Below are positions 1 to 9,000 of a stretch of DNA of 26,555 nucleotides, piece by piece. A model generated the notes under the pieces. It was not told the origin of the DNA and searched no databases. It saw only the letters and a list, made by a program, of their open reading frames with translations. This DNA comes from SZUA-254 sp964596065 (GTDB lineage Bacteria > Bacteroidota > Ignavibacteria > UBA10030 > SZUA-254). Numbering within the stretch: position 1 is the first letter of the stretch; each line of letters begins with the position of its first letter. Position numbers and translations under genes: made by a program. The stretch covers positions 1-26,555 of the forward strand of contig CAZQSM010000029.1 of NCBI GenBank assembly GCA_964596065.1, written 5' to 3'.

Positions 1-2
1 CG

Positions 3-326
3 ATCAGGCAGCCTGAGCGGGCCGCGATACGGATCATGCCGGCATCCGGGGCGTCCGTCCCGGCGGCATTCGCGCTGTCGTCGAATTATCCGAACCCGTT
101 CAATCCCCAGACGACGTTTGACTACGCGCTGCCGTCAGCGTCGCGGGTGAGGATCACGGTATTCAATCTCGCGGGGGAGGAAGTGGAAAGCCTTCTCGAG
201 GGGGAGCAGAGTGCCGGAGTCCATGCCGTTCGGTGGGACGCCGCCGGTTTCCCGAGCGGCGTGTATTACTGCCGGATGACGGCGGGATCCTTTCGTGCCG
301 TGCGGAAGATGTTGTTGATAAAATAG
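3..326 (+). CDS. C-terminal part of a secreted protein with a T9SS sorting domain (5' end outside window)
   Basis: The frame is open to the left edge of the window with no stop, so this is the tail of a longer gene; the first ATG at 36 is probably internal. The visible 107 residues carry a type IX secretion C-terminal sorting domain: SSNYPNPFNPQTTFDYALP, then a strand-rich stretch with VRITVFNLAGEEV, a SAGVHAVRWDAAGFPSGVYY segment, and the terminal RKMLLIK. In this family the domain directs export through the outer membrane and is cleaved or anchored at the cell surface. Nothing of the functional part of the protein is inside the window, so its role cannot be given. It converges on the minus-strand operon that ends at 336, with only 9 bases between them. 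Confidence 0.85.
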   Translation: MRQPERAAIRIMPASGASVPAAFALSSNYPNPFNPQTTFDYALPSASRVRITVFNLAGEEVESLLEGEQSAGVHAVRWDAAGFPSGVYYCRMTAGSFRAVRKMLLIK

Positions 327-335
327 GGCTGCCGC

Positions 336-692
336 TCAGCGATGGAAGAGCAGCGTCATCCCCTCGTTGACGTCGGCGAGTTCGGTCAGCCCGACATCCC
401 CGGTCTCCTTCAGAAAATCCTGGACGTCACGATCGAACGGAGAGTACTCCTCCCCCGGAACGACCAGGGCCAGCTTCCCCTTCCTCCGGTACGCCCAGTT
501 CCTCACGGCGGTTTTCAGGGCCCCACCCTTTCCTCCGCTCCCGTAGCCGTGGATCACCCTGATGACGCGGGGACCGCCGGAGAGCGACGCCGCGCGGAGC
601 ATTTCCTCGAGCCGCCGCTCCGCCGCCTCCGATGACATCGGCGGGTGCGCGACGTCGACGGTGATGAACGCGGGGCCGGCTCCCGTTTTCAT
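336..692 (-). CDS. Smr-domain protein
   Basis: 118 residues. It matches the small MutS-related (Smr) domain: a VDVAHPPMSSEAAERRLEEM lead-in where family members have an LDLHG-type motif, then VIHGYGSGGKGGALKTAV corresponding to the HGxGxGxL core, followed by a basic WAYRRKGK segment. Smr domains are nicking nucleases or RNA-binding/cleaving modules, found alone or at the end of MutS2. The ATG at 692 overlaps the TGA of the preceding phosphoesterase gene (ATGA, 689-692), so I chose this start over longer in-frame options. It is the last gene of the mfd operon. The canonical LDLHG is degenerate here (Asp retained, His shifted), so nuclease activity is uncertain while the fold assignment is fairly safe. 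Confidence 0.75.
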   Translation of the reverse strand: MKTGAGPAFITVDVAHPPMSSEAAERRLEEMLRAASLSGGPRVIRVIHGYGSGGKGGALKTAVRNWAYRRKGKLALVVPGEEYSPFDRDVQDFLKETGDVGLTELADVNEGMTLLFHR

Positions 693-1351
693 TTCGCGGG
701 CCGGTACGTCTTGTTCTTGATCGTGAGCGTCGGACCCGTTTCGATGACGCCGTAATGCCCGAGCGACGCCTGTCCGCAGTTGATGATCGGCGTCGTGTCG
801 ATCGAGTCGGTCCCGCGCCCCTCGTGGATGTGGCCGCAGACAACCGCGTCGGGGGAATGGTCCTCGATGAATTCGCGCACCGCGGTGCTGCCGACGTGGA
901 TCCCGAGGTGGATGATGTCGAGCTTCGTCCCGTAGGGGGGCGCGTGGGGGACGAAAATTTTCACGCGGGCCTCGCCGACTTCCGAATGTCCCGACCGCGC
1001 CAGCGAGAGGATCCGCTCTTCCGAGATTTCGTACGGCGTCCTGAGTTTGGAATGCGGCGCCCCTGAGACGCCGAAGAACCCGACGTCGCCCACGAGCCGG
1101 CCCCGGCCGTTGATCGAACAGCCCATCTGGAAGAACATGTCGTCGTGCTCGGGAAGGTCCATGTTGCCCGCGACCACCAGGATCGTGGCGCACGCTTTGG
1201 CGAACAGGTCGAGGGCGTCGGCAGCCTCCCTCATCGATCCGACCGTGGTGAGGTCCCCGCCGATCAGCACCACGTCCGGCTTCTCGGCGCCGATGATGGC
1301 GGAGGAGGAGGAGTACGCTCCGTGGATATCGGTCAACGCGACGATTTTCAA
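689..1351 (-). CDS. calcineurin-like metallophosphoesterase
   Basis: 220 residues, cytoplasmic, with the full metallophosphoesterase motif series: D8-x-H10 in LTDIHG, GGD ending at D33, GNMD (N63, D65), H136 in VPHAPPY, and GHIH with H174 and H176. These residues hold two metals in this superfamily. The substrate (phosphodiester, nucleotide or protein) cannot be told from sequence. The start is a TTG at 1351: the family's first beta strand (KIVALTDIHG) begins at residue 2, and GGGGAGG at 1363-1369 lies 11 bases upstream. That site touches the TAG stop of the upstream ATP-grasp gene, and the 3' end overlaps the Smr gene by 4 bases. The gene is therefore deep inside a coupled operon headed by mfd. 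Confidence 0.85.
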   Translation of the reverse strand: MKIVALTDIHGAYSSSSAIIGAEKPDVVLIGGDLTTVGSMREAADALDLFAKACATILVVAGNMDLPEHDDMFFQMGCSINGRGRLVGDVGFFGVSGAPHSKLRTPYEISEERILSLARSGHSEVGEARVKIFVPHAPPYGTKLDIIHLGIHVGSTAVREFIEDHSPDAVVCGHIHEGRGTDSIDTTPIINCGQASLGHYGVIETGPTLTIKNKTYRPAK

Positions 1352-1368
1352 CGGTTTTCCCGCCTCCC

Positions 1369-2427
1369 CTAGGTTCGACGCCGTTCGAGCGCGAAGCCGA
1401 CGATCATCCCGAGGGTCTGTGAAAACGAAAGCCCGGCCTTCTCAGCCGACTCCATGAAGCTGACCCCTTCGGTCAGGTCGGGGTTCGGATTGACCTCGAG
1501 GATGAACACCTCCCCGGCCTTGTTCATCCGGATGTCGATCCTCGCGTAATCCCTCGCGCCCATCACCGTGTACGCCGCAAGCGTCGCCTCCTCCACTTTT
1601 TTCAATTCCCGTTTGGTCAGTTTCGCGGGACATTCGGTGTGGAGCTGGTGGTACGATTCATCGAGTGGTGACCATTTCATTTTGTAGCTGATCAGGTTGG
1701 GGTGCTCCTCCGGCAGGTCGGAAAAATCGAATTCGATCGGGGGCAGCGCCCGGGGGGGCGAGTTGCCGAGGACGGAAACGTGCAGTTCCCTCCCATCGAT
1801 GAATTCCTCGACCAGGATCGGGGGGGCGAATTCCGCGAACACCCTTTCGACCTGCGCGGTCAGCGATTCGTAATCGTGGACGACGGAATCCTTCGACACG
1901 CCGCTGCTCGCGTCCTCGCGCGCCGGCTTGACGATCAGCGGATACTTCAGGCCGTGGCGCCTGCTGATGTGGGGGTTTTTGAGCATCCTGAAGTGCGGCG
2001 TCGGGACGCCGTGCCCGGCGAGGATCTGCTTGGTGAACCCCTTGCGCTGGCAGAGGATGAGCGCGGCCGTGGAGGCGCCGGTGTACGGGATCCCGCCGAC
2101 GTCGAGGACTCCGGCGACCGATCCCTCGAGGGCGGGGTCGTCGCGGAAATATTCCACCAGGTTGAAAATGACGTCGGGCCTCTCCCCCGTCACCGACGAG
2201 AGCAGCTTCCGGAAGTCGTCCTCGATGTTGAGATGCCGCACGTCGTATCCCGCCTCCCTGATTCCGTCGGCAAGGGCCGCGTATTCCTCCGCCACAGTCG
2301 CGACGTCCAGGGCGTAGACCGGTTTGAAGTCCAGGGAATCCGGGTCGACCTCCTTCATCTTCTCATACTCGTCCTCGCCCGTCTGGTTGTAGAGGAGGAG
2401 GACGGAGGTTGCATGCGGATCGGTCAT
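1369..2427 (-). CDS. D-alanine--D-alanine ligase-like ATP-grasp protein
   Basis: 352 residues. The ATP-grasp fold is visible through the N-terminal Rossmann-like part (SVLLLYNQTGEDEYE; DVIFNLVEYF), the nucleotide-binding KYPLIVKPAREDASSGVS, PILVEEFIDGRELHVSVLGN, and the metal-binding ARIDIRMNKAGEVFILEVNP, where the Asp, Glu and Asn of the family align. Overall it resembles Ddl, but the N-terminal domain (EYEKMKEVDPDSLDF) and the NPNPDL ending differ from housekeeping Ddl, so the amino-acid or peptide substrate is unknown. The start at 2427 overlaps the mfd stop (ATGA, 2424-2427) and has an AGAAGGTG ribosome site five bases upstream; a longer reading from 2460 would lie wholly inside mfd and lose that signal. 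Confidence 0.8.
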   Translation of the reverse strand: MTDPHATSVLLLYNQTGEDEYEKMKEVDPDSLDFKPVYALDVATVAEEYAALADGIREAGYDVRHLNIEDDFRKLLSSVTGERPDVIFNLVEYFRDDPALEGSVAGVLDVGGIPYTGASTAALILCQRKGFTKQILAGHGVPTPHFRMLKNPHISRRHGLKYPLIVKPAREDASSGVSKDSVVHDYESLTAQVERVFAEFAPPILVEEFIDGRELHVSVLGNSPPRALPPIEFDFSDLPEEHPNLISYKMKWSPLDESYHQLHTECPAKLTKRELKKVEEATLAAYTVMGARDYARIDIRMNKAGEVFILEVNPNPDLTEGVSFMESAEKAGLSFSQTLGMIVGFALERRRT

Positions 2428-5400
2428 TGCGGCACCTTCTCGATTGGTTGACTGAACCACTCCCCGAGCGCGTCCATCGCCTCGACCGCGTTCGCAAGCC
2501 TCCCGCCTCCGGTCGAGCCGCCCAGGCCCGACACGATGAGCGTGAGCCTTTTCTCCCGTTCCCTGAGCTGGACGCGGCCGTCCCTGCGCGCCGCGACCGC
2601 CGCCATCAGCCGTTGAAAGGAGGAAGAGGGAGCATCCGTGGTCCCGTAAAACGATTCGTCCGACTGATCGGGCAGCGTCACCGAGAGCGAATCGCCGGCG
2701 AGGGTTACCCTCGGGAGTCTCAGCGCGGCGGCCCGCTGCTTCAGCGCGACGACGCGGAAGAGGTTTTCCACTTCCTCCGGATATTCCCCGAACCTGTCGA
2801 GCAGCTCCTCCCGCATCGACGCCAGCCCGGCCCCGTCCGCGGTCCGGTAGAGCCTCCGGTACAGGTCCAGCCGCTCCGTGTCGGACTCGATGTAGATTTC
2901 CGGGATCAGCGCCTCGACGTCGGCGTCCACCACGGTTTCGACGACCCTGAGAGGGTGCGCCTCCTCCTTCGACCTGTCGAACACCCCGGCGAACTCCTCG
3001 TTCCTGAGTTCGTCCACCGCCTCCAATATAACCCGTTCGTACGTCTCAAACCCCATCTCGGCGATAAACCCCGATTGCTCGCCGCCCAGCAGGTTTCCCG
3101 CCCCGCGGATCTCGAGGTCGCGCATCGCGAGGTTGAACCCGGAACCGAGCTCGCTGAATTCTTCGAGCGCCTGGAGGCGGCGCAGCGTGGTCCGAGGCAC
3201 GGACGAGAGCGGCGGTGTGAGCAGGTAGGCGTACGCCTGCACGTTCGATCGGCCCACGCGGCCCCGCAGTTGGTAGAGCTCGGCAAGTCCGAACCGGTCG
3301 GCCCGGTTCACGATGATGGTGTTGACGTTCGGGATGTCGAGCCCCGACTCGATGATTTTCGTGCAGAGGAGGACGTTCGACCGCTTCTCCATGAACCCGA
3401 GCATCGCCTCCTCCAGCTCGTGCCCGGCCATCTGGCCGTGCGCCACCCTGACCTTCGCCTCGGGCACGATGGCCGAGATCTGCCCGGCGATCGAGTCGAG
3501 GTCGCTGACCCGGTCGTGCACGAAGTAGGCCTGCCCCCCGCGGTGGAGCTCGCGGATGATCGCCTCGCGGATCACCTCGCGGTGCAGCTCCCGCGACCCT
3601 CCCTCCGCGGGGACGATCTCGGTGTTCACCGGCAGCCGGTTCCTCGGGGGGGTCGTGATCAGCGACAGGTCGCGCGATCCGATGAGCGAAAACTGCAGCG
3701 TCCGCGGGATGGGCGTCGCGGTCATCGCGAGCGTGTCCACAGTGGCCTTGAGCTGGCGGAGTTTTTCCTTCGCCCCGACGCCGAACCGGTGCTCCTCGTC
3801 GATCACCAGCAGCCCCAGGTCCCTGAACCGGATGTCCTTCGAGAGGAGGCGGTGGGTGCCGATCACCACGTCCACCTCGCCGGCCGCGAGATCCTTCACG
3901 ATCGCCGACTGCTCCTTCTTCGACTTGAACCTGGTGAGGTGTTCGATCCGGACGGAGTACCGCGAGAGCCGGTCGCGGAAGGTGTTGTAATGCTGGTGCG
4001 CGAGGATCGTCGTCGGGACGAGGAGTGCGGTCTGCTTGCCGTCGAGGGCCGCCTTGAACGCGGCCCTGACGGCGATCTCGGTCTTTCCGAATCCGACGTC
4101 GCCGCAGATGAGCCGGTCCATCGGCGCCCGGGCCTCCATGTCCTTCTTCACGTCGGCGGTGGCGGTCGCCTGGTCCGGCGTGTCTTCGAATAAAAACGAC
4201 GCCTCCATTTCGTTCTGCCAGTGCGAATCGGGGGAAAAGGCGAATCCCTTCTCGTGCTTTCGCCGCGCGTAGACCGCGATGATGTCGCGGGCGATGTCCT
4301 TGATCCGCTTCTTCGCCCTCGCCCTGGTCTTCGCCCACTCGGCGCCGCCGAGACGGTGCATCGTCGGAGCGTGCCCCTCGCTCGCGACGTATTTCTGGAC
4401 GCGGTTCACGTAGTTGAGGTTGACGTAGAGCGCGTCGTCCCCGAGGAAGAGCATCTTCATCACTTCCTGCTCGGCCCCGCCGACGCGGATCCTTGTGAGC
4501 CCGGCGAACTGCCCGATGCCGTGGTCGGTATGGACCACGAAGTCCCCCTTTTTCAACTGCAGGAGTTCCTTCTGCGTGATCCCCTTGAACCTCCGGCGCC
4601 TCGCGAGCCCGCGCTGCTTCTGGCGGCCGAAGATTTCGTGCTCGGTGAAGACGGCGAGTTTCGCGGGACGATAGATGAAACCGGAATGGAGCGACGTCGG
4701 GACGATGGTGTACGCGGGGCGGTCCCCGGGGCCGGCGGCCTCCGTGTCGTCGTCGGTCGGAACGGAGTCTCCGGGCCCTCCCTCCCCGGGCCGTCCCGTC
4801 CCCCCGGCCCTCGCCGCGAGCCTCCCGGGAGTCTGGCCGGCGCCCGCAACGTGTTCGGATATAAGCGTTTCCAGCCGCTTCGCCTCGCTCTCGGAGTTGC
4901 AGCTGAGGTGAATTTCGTACCCCTCGGCGTTCCGCGCCCTGATTTCGCGCACGAGCGCGTCGAGGTTGCCGTTGAAGGCCGGCTGGGAAGCGGAATCGAA
5001 CGGGATCGCGCCCTTTCGCCCCGCGCCCGTCGACCCGAGTGAAATTTTTCGAAACGCGTCGATCGACGCCATCAACTCGTCGAACGGAATTTCCGCGACG
5101 ACGCCCTCGCTCTTCATCTCGTCGAATTCGGCGCTGATCAGCTCGGGGCCGGAGAGGATCACGACCGCGTCCGGGTGGAGGTACGATATGAGGGAAGCGG
5201 CGGAGCCCGGGGCCTGACCGGAAGCCGCTCCCCGCGCCGTTTCGGATATGTTCGGCACGACAGACGCCGAGGTGAGCTCCCGGATCGAACGCTGCGACAT
5301 CGGGTCGAACTCGCGGATCGAATCGACCCTGTCGCCCCAGAACTCCACGCGGACGGGGTTGTCCCCCGACCAGGGGTAGATGTCGACGATGCCTCCGCGC

Positions 5401-5927
5401 ACGGAGTACTCTCCGTACCCGCCGACGAAGTCCCGGCGTTCGAAATTGTAGTCGTCGAGACGCTGCAGGAGGGCGTCGAACGGATGGTCCGCCCCGACCG
5501 AGATCGAAATCACCGACTTCCTGAACGCTTCGGGCGGGGGCACCCGTTCGCTGAGCGAGCGCGGGGATGCGACGACGAGCGCAGGCGCGCCCGCGGCGAG
5601 TGCCTCGAGCGTTTCGATCTGCCCGATCGAGGCGCTCAGGTCGAGGGCCTGCGCGTGGTGGAGCGGCCGGGCGCCGAAGAGTTTTACCCTGCCCTGCCCG
5701 GCGAGCGCCGCGCAGTCGTCGCGCAGCTTCTCGGCGGTCTCGTCGTCGGGCGCGACGAGGAGGACGCCGGCCGGGAATTCCCCGAACGCCGCGGCGGCAA
5801 GGAAGGCCGTGAGCGACCCCGAAACCCCCGAGGCCTCCGTCGATTCCCCCGGTCCCTTACGTTTCGCTTCCGCGAGGAGGTCCCGCACCCGGGGGGAGCT
5901 GATGATCGTCTGTTTGATCGACTTCAT
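2424..5927 (-). CDS. mfd: transcription-repair coupling factor Mfd
   Basis: 1167 residues from ATG 5927, close to the usual 1150 or so. Mfd releases RNA polymerase stalled at DNA lesions and recruits UvrA. Visible in order: UvrB-homology N-terminal domains (about 1-340); the RNA-polymerase-interacting CarD-like domain near 450-530 (KKGDFVVHTDHGIGQFAGL); Walker A GDVGFGKTE near residue 605; the DEEH box (LLVIDEEHRFGVG) near 709; the translocation/RG motif LAELYQLRGRVGRSN near 890; and a C-terminal TRCF domain. A Gly/Pro-rich linker at about 359-406 is unusual. A TTG at 5963 would add 12 residues, but neither start has a good ribosome site; ATG is chosen because KSIKQTI begins the expected helix. 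It heads an operon with three smaller genes. Confidence 0.95.
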   Translation of the reverse strand: MKSIKQTIISSPRVRDLLAEAKRKGPGESTEASGVSGSLTAFLAAAAFGEFPAGVLLVAPDDETAEKLRDDCAALAGQGRVKLFGARPLHHAQALDLSASIGQIETLEALAAGAPALVVASPRSLSERVPPPEAFRKSVISISVGADHPFDALLQRLDDYNFERRDFVGGYGEYSVRGGIVDIYPWSGDNPVRVEFWGDRVDSIREFDPMSQRSIRELTSASVVPNISETARGAASGQAPGSAASLISYLHPDAVVILSGPELISAEFDEMKSEGVVAEIPFDELMASIDAFRKISLGSTGAGRKGAIPFDSASQPAFNGNLDALVREIRARNAEGYEIHLSCNSESEAKRLETLISEHVAGAGQTPGRLAARAGGTGRPGEGGPGDSVPTDDDTEAAGPGDRPAYTIVPTSLHSGFIYRPAKLAVFTEHEIFGRQKQRGLARRRRFKGITQKELLQLKKGDFVVHTDHGIGQFAGLTRIRVGGAEQEVMKMLFLGDDALYVNLNYVNRVQKYVASEGHAPTMHRLGGAEWAKTRARAKKRIKDIARDIIAVYARRKHEKGFAFSPDSHWQNEMEASFLFEDTPDQATATADVKKDMEARAPMDRLICGDVGFGKTEIAVRAAFKAALDGKQTALLVPTTILAHQHYNTFRDRLSRYSVRIEHLTRFKSKKEQSAIVKDLAAGEVDVVIGTHRLLSKDIRFRDLGLLVIDEEHRFGVGAKEKLRQLKATVDTLAMTATPIPRTLQFSLIGSRDLSLITTPPRNRLPVNTEIVPAEGGSRELHREVIREAIIRELHRGGQAYFVHDRVSDLDSIAGQISAIVPEAKVRVAHGQMAGHELEEAMLGFMEKRSNVLLCTKIIESGLDIPNVNTIIVNRADRFGLAELYQLRGRVGRSNVQAYAYLLTPPLSSVPRTTLRRLQALEEFSELGSGFNLAMRDLEIRGAGNLLGGEQSGFIAEMGFETYERVILEAVDELRNEEFAGVFDRSKEEAHPLRVVETVVDADVEALIPEIYIESDTERLDLYRRLYRTADGAGLASMREELLDRFGEYPEEVENLFRVVALKQRAAALRLPRVTLAGDSLSVTLPDQSDESFYGTTDAPSSSFQRLMAAVAARRDGRVQLREREKRLTLIVSGLGGSTGGGRLANAVEAMDALGEWFSQPIEKVPQ
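2433..2440 (-). promoter_or_regulatory. ribosome binding site inside the 3' end of mfd
   Basis: AGAAGGTG on the minus strand, five bases before the ATG at 2427. It fixes the start of the ATP-grasp gene at the ATGA overlap and indicates re-initiation after mfd. Confidence 0.6.
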
Positions 5928-5984
5928 ACCGTCCGGCAGAAAACACGAAACCCTGCCGACCAAGAACGAGGCCGGCTGGGAAAA

Positions 5985-6018
5985 GAAAAATATCAGGATT
6001 TCAGGGCGTTTTTACAAA
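5985..6018 (-). promoter_or_regulatory. possible mfd promoter
   Basis: On the minus strand TATTTTTC (5985-5992) matches the Bacteroidota -7 pattern TAnnTTTG. A TTTG (6015-6018) lies 22 bases upstream, at the long end of accepted spacing. Transcription would start near 5978, upstream of both candidate start codons. It occupies the A/T-rich part of the 132-base gap between the large secreted-protein gene and mfd. Confidence 0.35.
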
Positions 6019-6059
6019 TAGGGGGAAGTTACGGGTCCGCCCCGGTCCCGCGGCAGCGG

Positions 6060-9000
6060 TCATCTGACGAGCATCATTTTTCTTGCCGTGGAATAATCGC
6101 CGGCGGTAAGTTTGTAAAAGTAAATTCCACTGGGGTACGCTCCGGCGTTGAAGGTCACCGTCCTGTACCCCGGGCCCTGGAGTTCGTCAACGAGCGATTC
6201 CAGCTCCCGCCCGAGGATATCGAATACCTTGAGCGAGACCTTCGCGGTCCCGGGTATGCCGTACCGAATCGTTGTCATCGGGTTGAACGGATTCGGATAA
6301 TTTTGATCGAGCGTGAACATTGCGGGCAACGATTCCGTCTCATTGAGGCTCAGGATGATCGGCGCCGAGGGATCCGTTATTTCGGCGGATCCCTCACCCC
6401 TGACGGGAACGGAATATCCGCCCACAAAAATCGCGAGGGTCCCCGTCTCCGGCCGGATCTCCCAGCGAATGCTGAGTGGATAGGCCGCACCCGAGATGAT
6501 GATCGGGATCCTCCGCTTTCGGGTTGGCGGAACGATCTCGACGATGCTGTTCGTCGCGGTGCGGATGTCGAAGCAGCCCGCGGGCGGGGTCGGCGGCAGC
6601 TGATACCGCCGGTCGCCCAGGGTCGAATCATCGGACAGATATAGTCTGAAAGACCGGCCCGCCGCGTCAACGAACTCGAGCGAATTTCCCTCCATCAGCG
6701 GCGCGACACCCGGGTTCCCGGTGGATGCTTCCGGATTTTCGGTTCCCGATCCCGTCAGGAGAAGGCTGCCATCCCGGGAGGCCGCCACCCAGTAGGCGTT
6801 TCCGGGTTGCAACGCGTTCACAACAGAGTACCCCTTTCCATAGCCGAAGAACGGGCCGGCGAGGATGCCGGGGGGAATGGTTGTCATTCCGGAGGTGAGG
6901 AGCGACCGGCTCGACGCCGGAACCAGGTTCCAGCCCTCGGAAATCTCGATGGTATCACGCCGATAATCGCCCGGATTGATGAGGGGCGGGTCCATTCCGC
7001 GGCGATGTTTCAACCAGTATCCTTTCCCGGTTGTCATGATGTCGTTCGCCTCGTAACCGATCCCGGGTATGAACGCGTATGGCGACTGCGCGGCGGATGG
7101 GAATATCGTACGGTAATCCCCGGTGCCCTGCCAGACCGGCAACGAGACCAGCCTCCACTGCGCGATCCAGGATTCGGGCAGTTTCGGCTCCATCGCGATC
7201 AGCTGATACGAAAATATCGACGGGTCAGAGACGATGACGTGGTCGCTGGTTTTCATGTCGATCGTTCCCCCGGCCCCGTCACGCAGCAGCACCTGCCCGT
7301 TGAAGCTTTGCGCCGCGAGCCGGGATGACCATTTCAGCCGCATCGGATAACCGCCGCCGCCGATGTATGACGGAAGAAAACTGAGGAGGAAGGTGTCCGA
7401 CTGCGACGCGGAACGGAAATCCCGGACATCCGTCCACCCGCCTTCGCCGAACAGGGGGCTTGACGTGCCCGGTGGATAGGCCGGATCGCTGAACCGGGCA
7501 TCGAGCATTCCGACGAATTGGGCGAAGCCCCTCGGCGGTATTTCGTATTCACCCTCGAGGGTGTCGGTAAGCGTGGAAGCGGCTGAGACCCTCCAGATTC
7601 CGGCCGACGCGCCGGGTACGACACCCCACGCGACCCTGCGGCTGAGGCCTGCCCGCTGGTCGCTCACCTCGAGCCCCAATTTCAGTTTCACCTGGCGGAC
7701 CAGGCCGAAATCCCGGCCCTGGATTGAGCTGATCGACTGGCCGATCTCCACCGGGTATCCCGGAACCGTGTCGGGAAGAAGCTGAAACCAGTAGAGCGAT
7801 TCGGGGACCGAGACCGAATACGACCCCCAGGGGAGATTGTTGAACCGGTAGAATCCTTCGGAGTCGGTGACAGTGTCCCTCCTGAGCGGCAGGCCCGACG
7901 ATCCGCCCGTGTACTGTGTCCCCGCGAGCGTCACCGGCCACGAGGCGAGCCCCGGTTCACCGTTTTCCCGCGCGCCGTTTGAATTTTCGTCGTAGAACAC
8001 GATCCCGGTCACGACGCTTCCATCGTAATGCACGCCGAAATTCCGCCCGCCCGCCGAGTCGTCGGACGCGATCGGGACGATGTACGATCCGGGTGATGGT
8101 TCCGTGACCCTCCAGCCGTTTGGAATCATGGCGGTGAGATGATAGGCGGCGGAATCGAGGTGGATGAACCTGAACACGCCGGCGCCATTCGGATAGGCCG
8201 TCAGCAGTTCTCCGCCGGAGAGCCGGACAGGCCAGGCGCCCGTACTGCCCTCGCCGGGATCGCGCCTGCCGTCTCCGTCGGTGTCAATGTAAACGGCGCC
8301 GGTGATCGTGCCCGCGGAATGGGGGTTGACGACGAGGTCCCCGGGGTAGACCGGTGCGATGGCGTAGCCGCGGTCGTTGTGCGGACCGTCTGACACCGTC
8401 ACGATGCCGCGGATGGTGTCGATGTGATCCCCGACGCGTGGCACCTCGTATGTCGACGCCGGATCCCGGTGGTCCCGGTTGGTGAACCATTTCGAGATGT
8501 CGGTCATCTGGATCGAATTCCCCGCCCGGTCCGTCATGCTGAACGTGCCCGCGGCCGGGTCGAGGATCGATTCCACCACGAGGTCCTCCATCTGGACGAT
8601 CATTCCTTCGAGCGGTTCCCCGCCGCTGAAGGTGATTCTCCCCCCCGGGTAGGATCCCCTGTAATGATCGGTCGGCCAGCTCCGCACCGGCGGCACGACG
8701 GCGTTCGTCCCGAGGACGCGCACCGAAAGGGCCGTCGCGACTGTCGCGCTGTTCATTGAACGGGGGGGGCTCTCCCGCACCGTCGCGTCGATGGAAATGA
8801 GGTCTCCCTCCCGCACCAGGGACAATCTCTCGCTGAGAAGGGAGTCCGCGTCCACGAGGATTCCTCCCCAGCGCGAAGCGGAGGCGTTCTGATCGGACAG
8901 GTGGATCGTGATGCCGGCACCCGTGCTGAGGACGTCGGCCGGGACGGAGCAGACCCCCGTCATCCTCACGGTGTCCCGCGGGCCGACCGGGCTTCCCTGG

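Noticed and set aside
6019..6059. Terminator after the giant secreted-protein gene
   Set aside because: GC-rich with only short self-complementary pieces (CCGC/GCGG) and no T-run; not supportable.
2409..6644. Long plus-strand open frames opposite mfd and the giant gene (2409-4193, 4221-5042, 5175-6644)
   Set aside because: Low-complexity Arg/Asp/Pro/Val products antisense to well-supported genes; no ribosome sites or domains.
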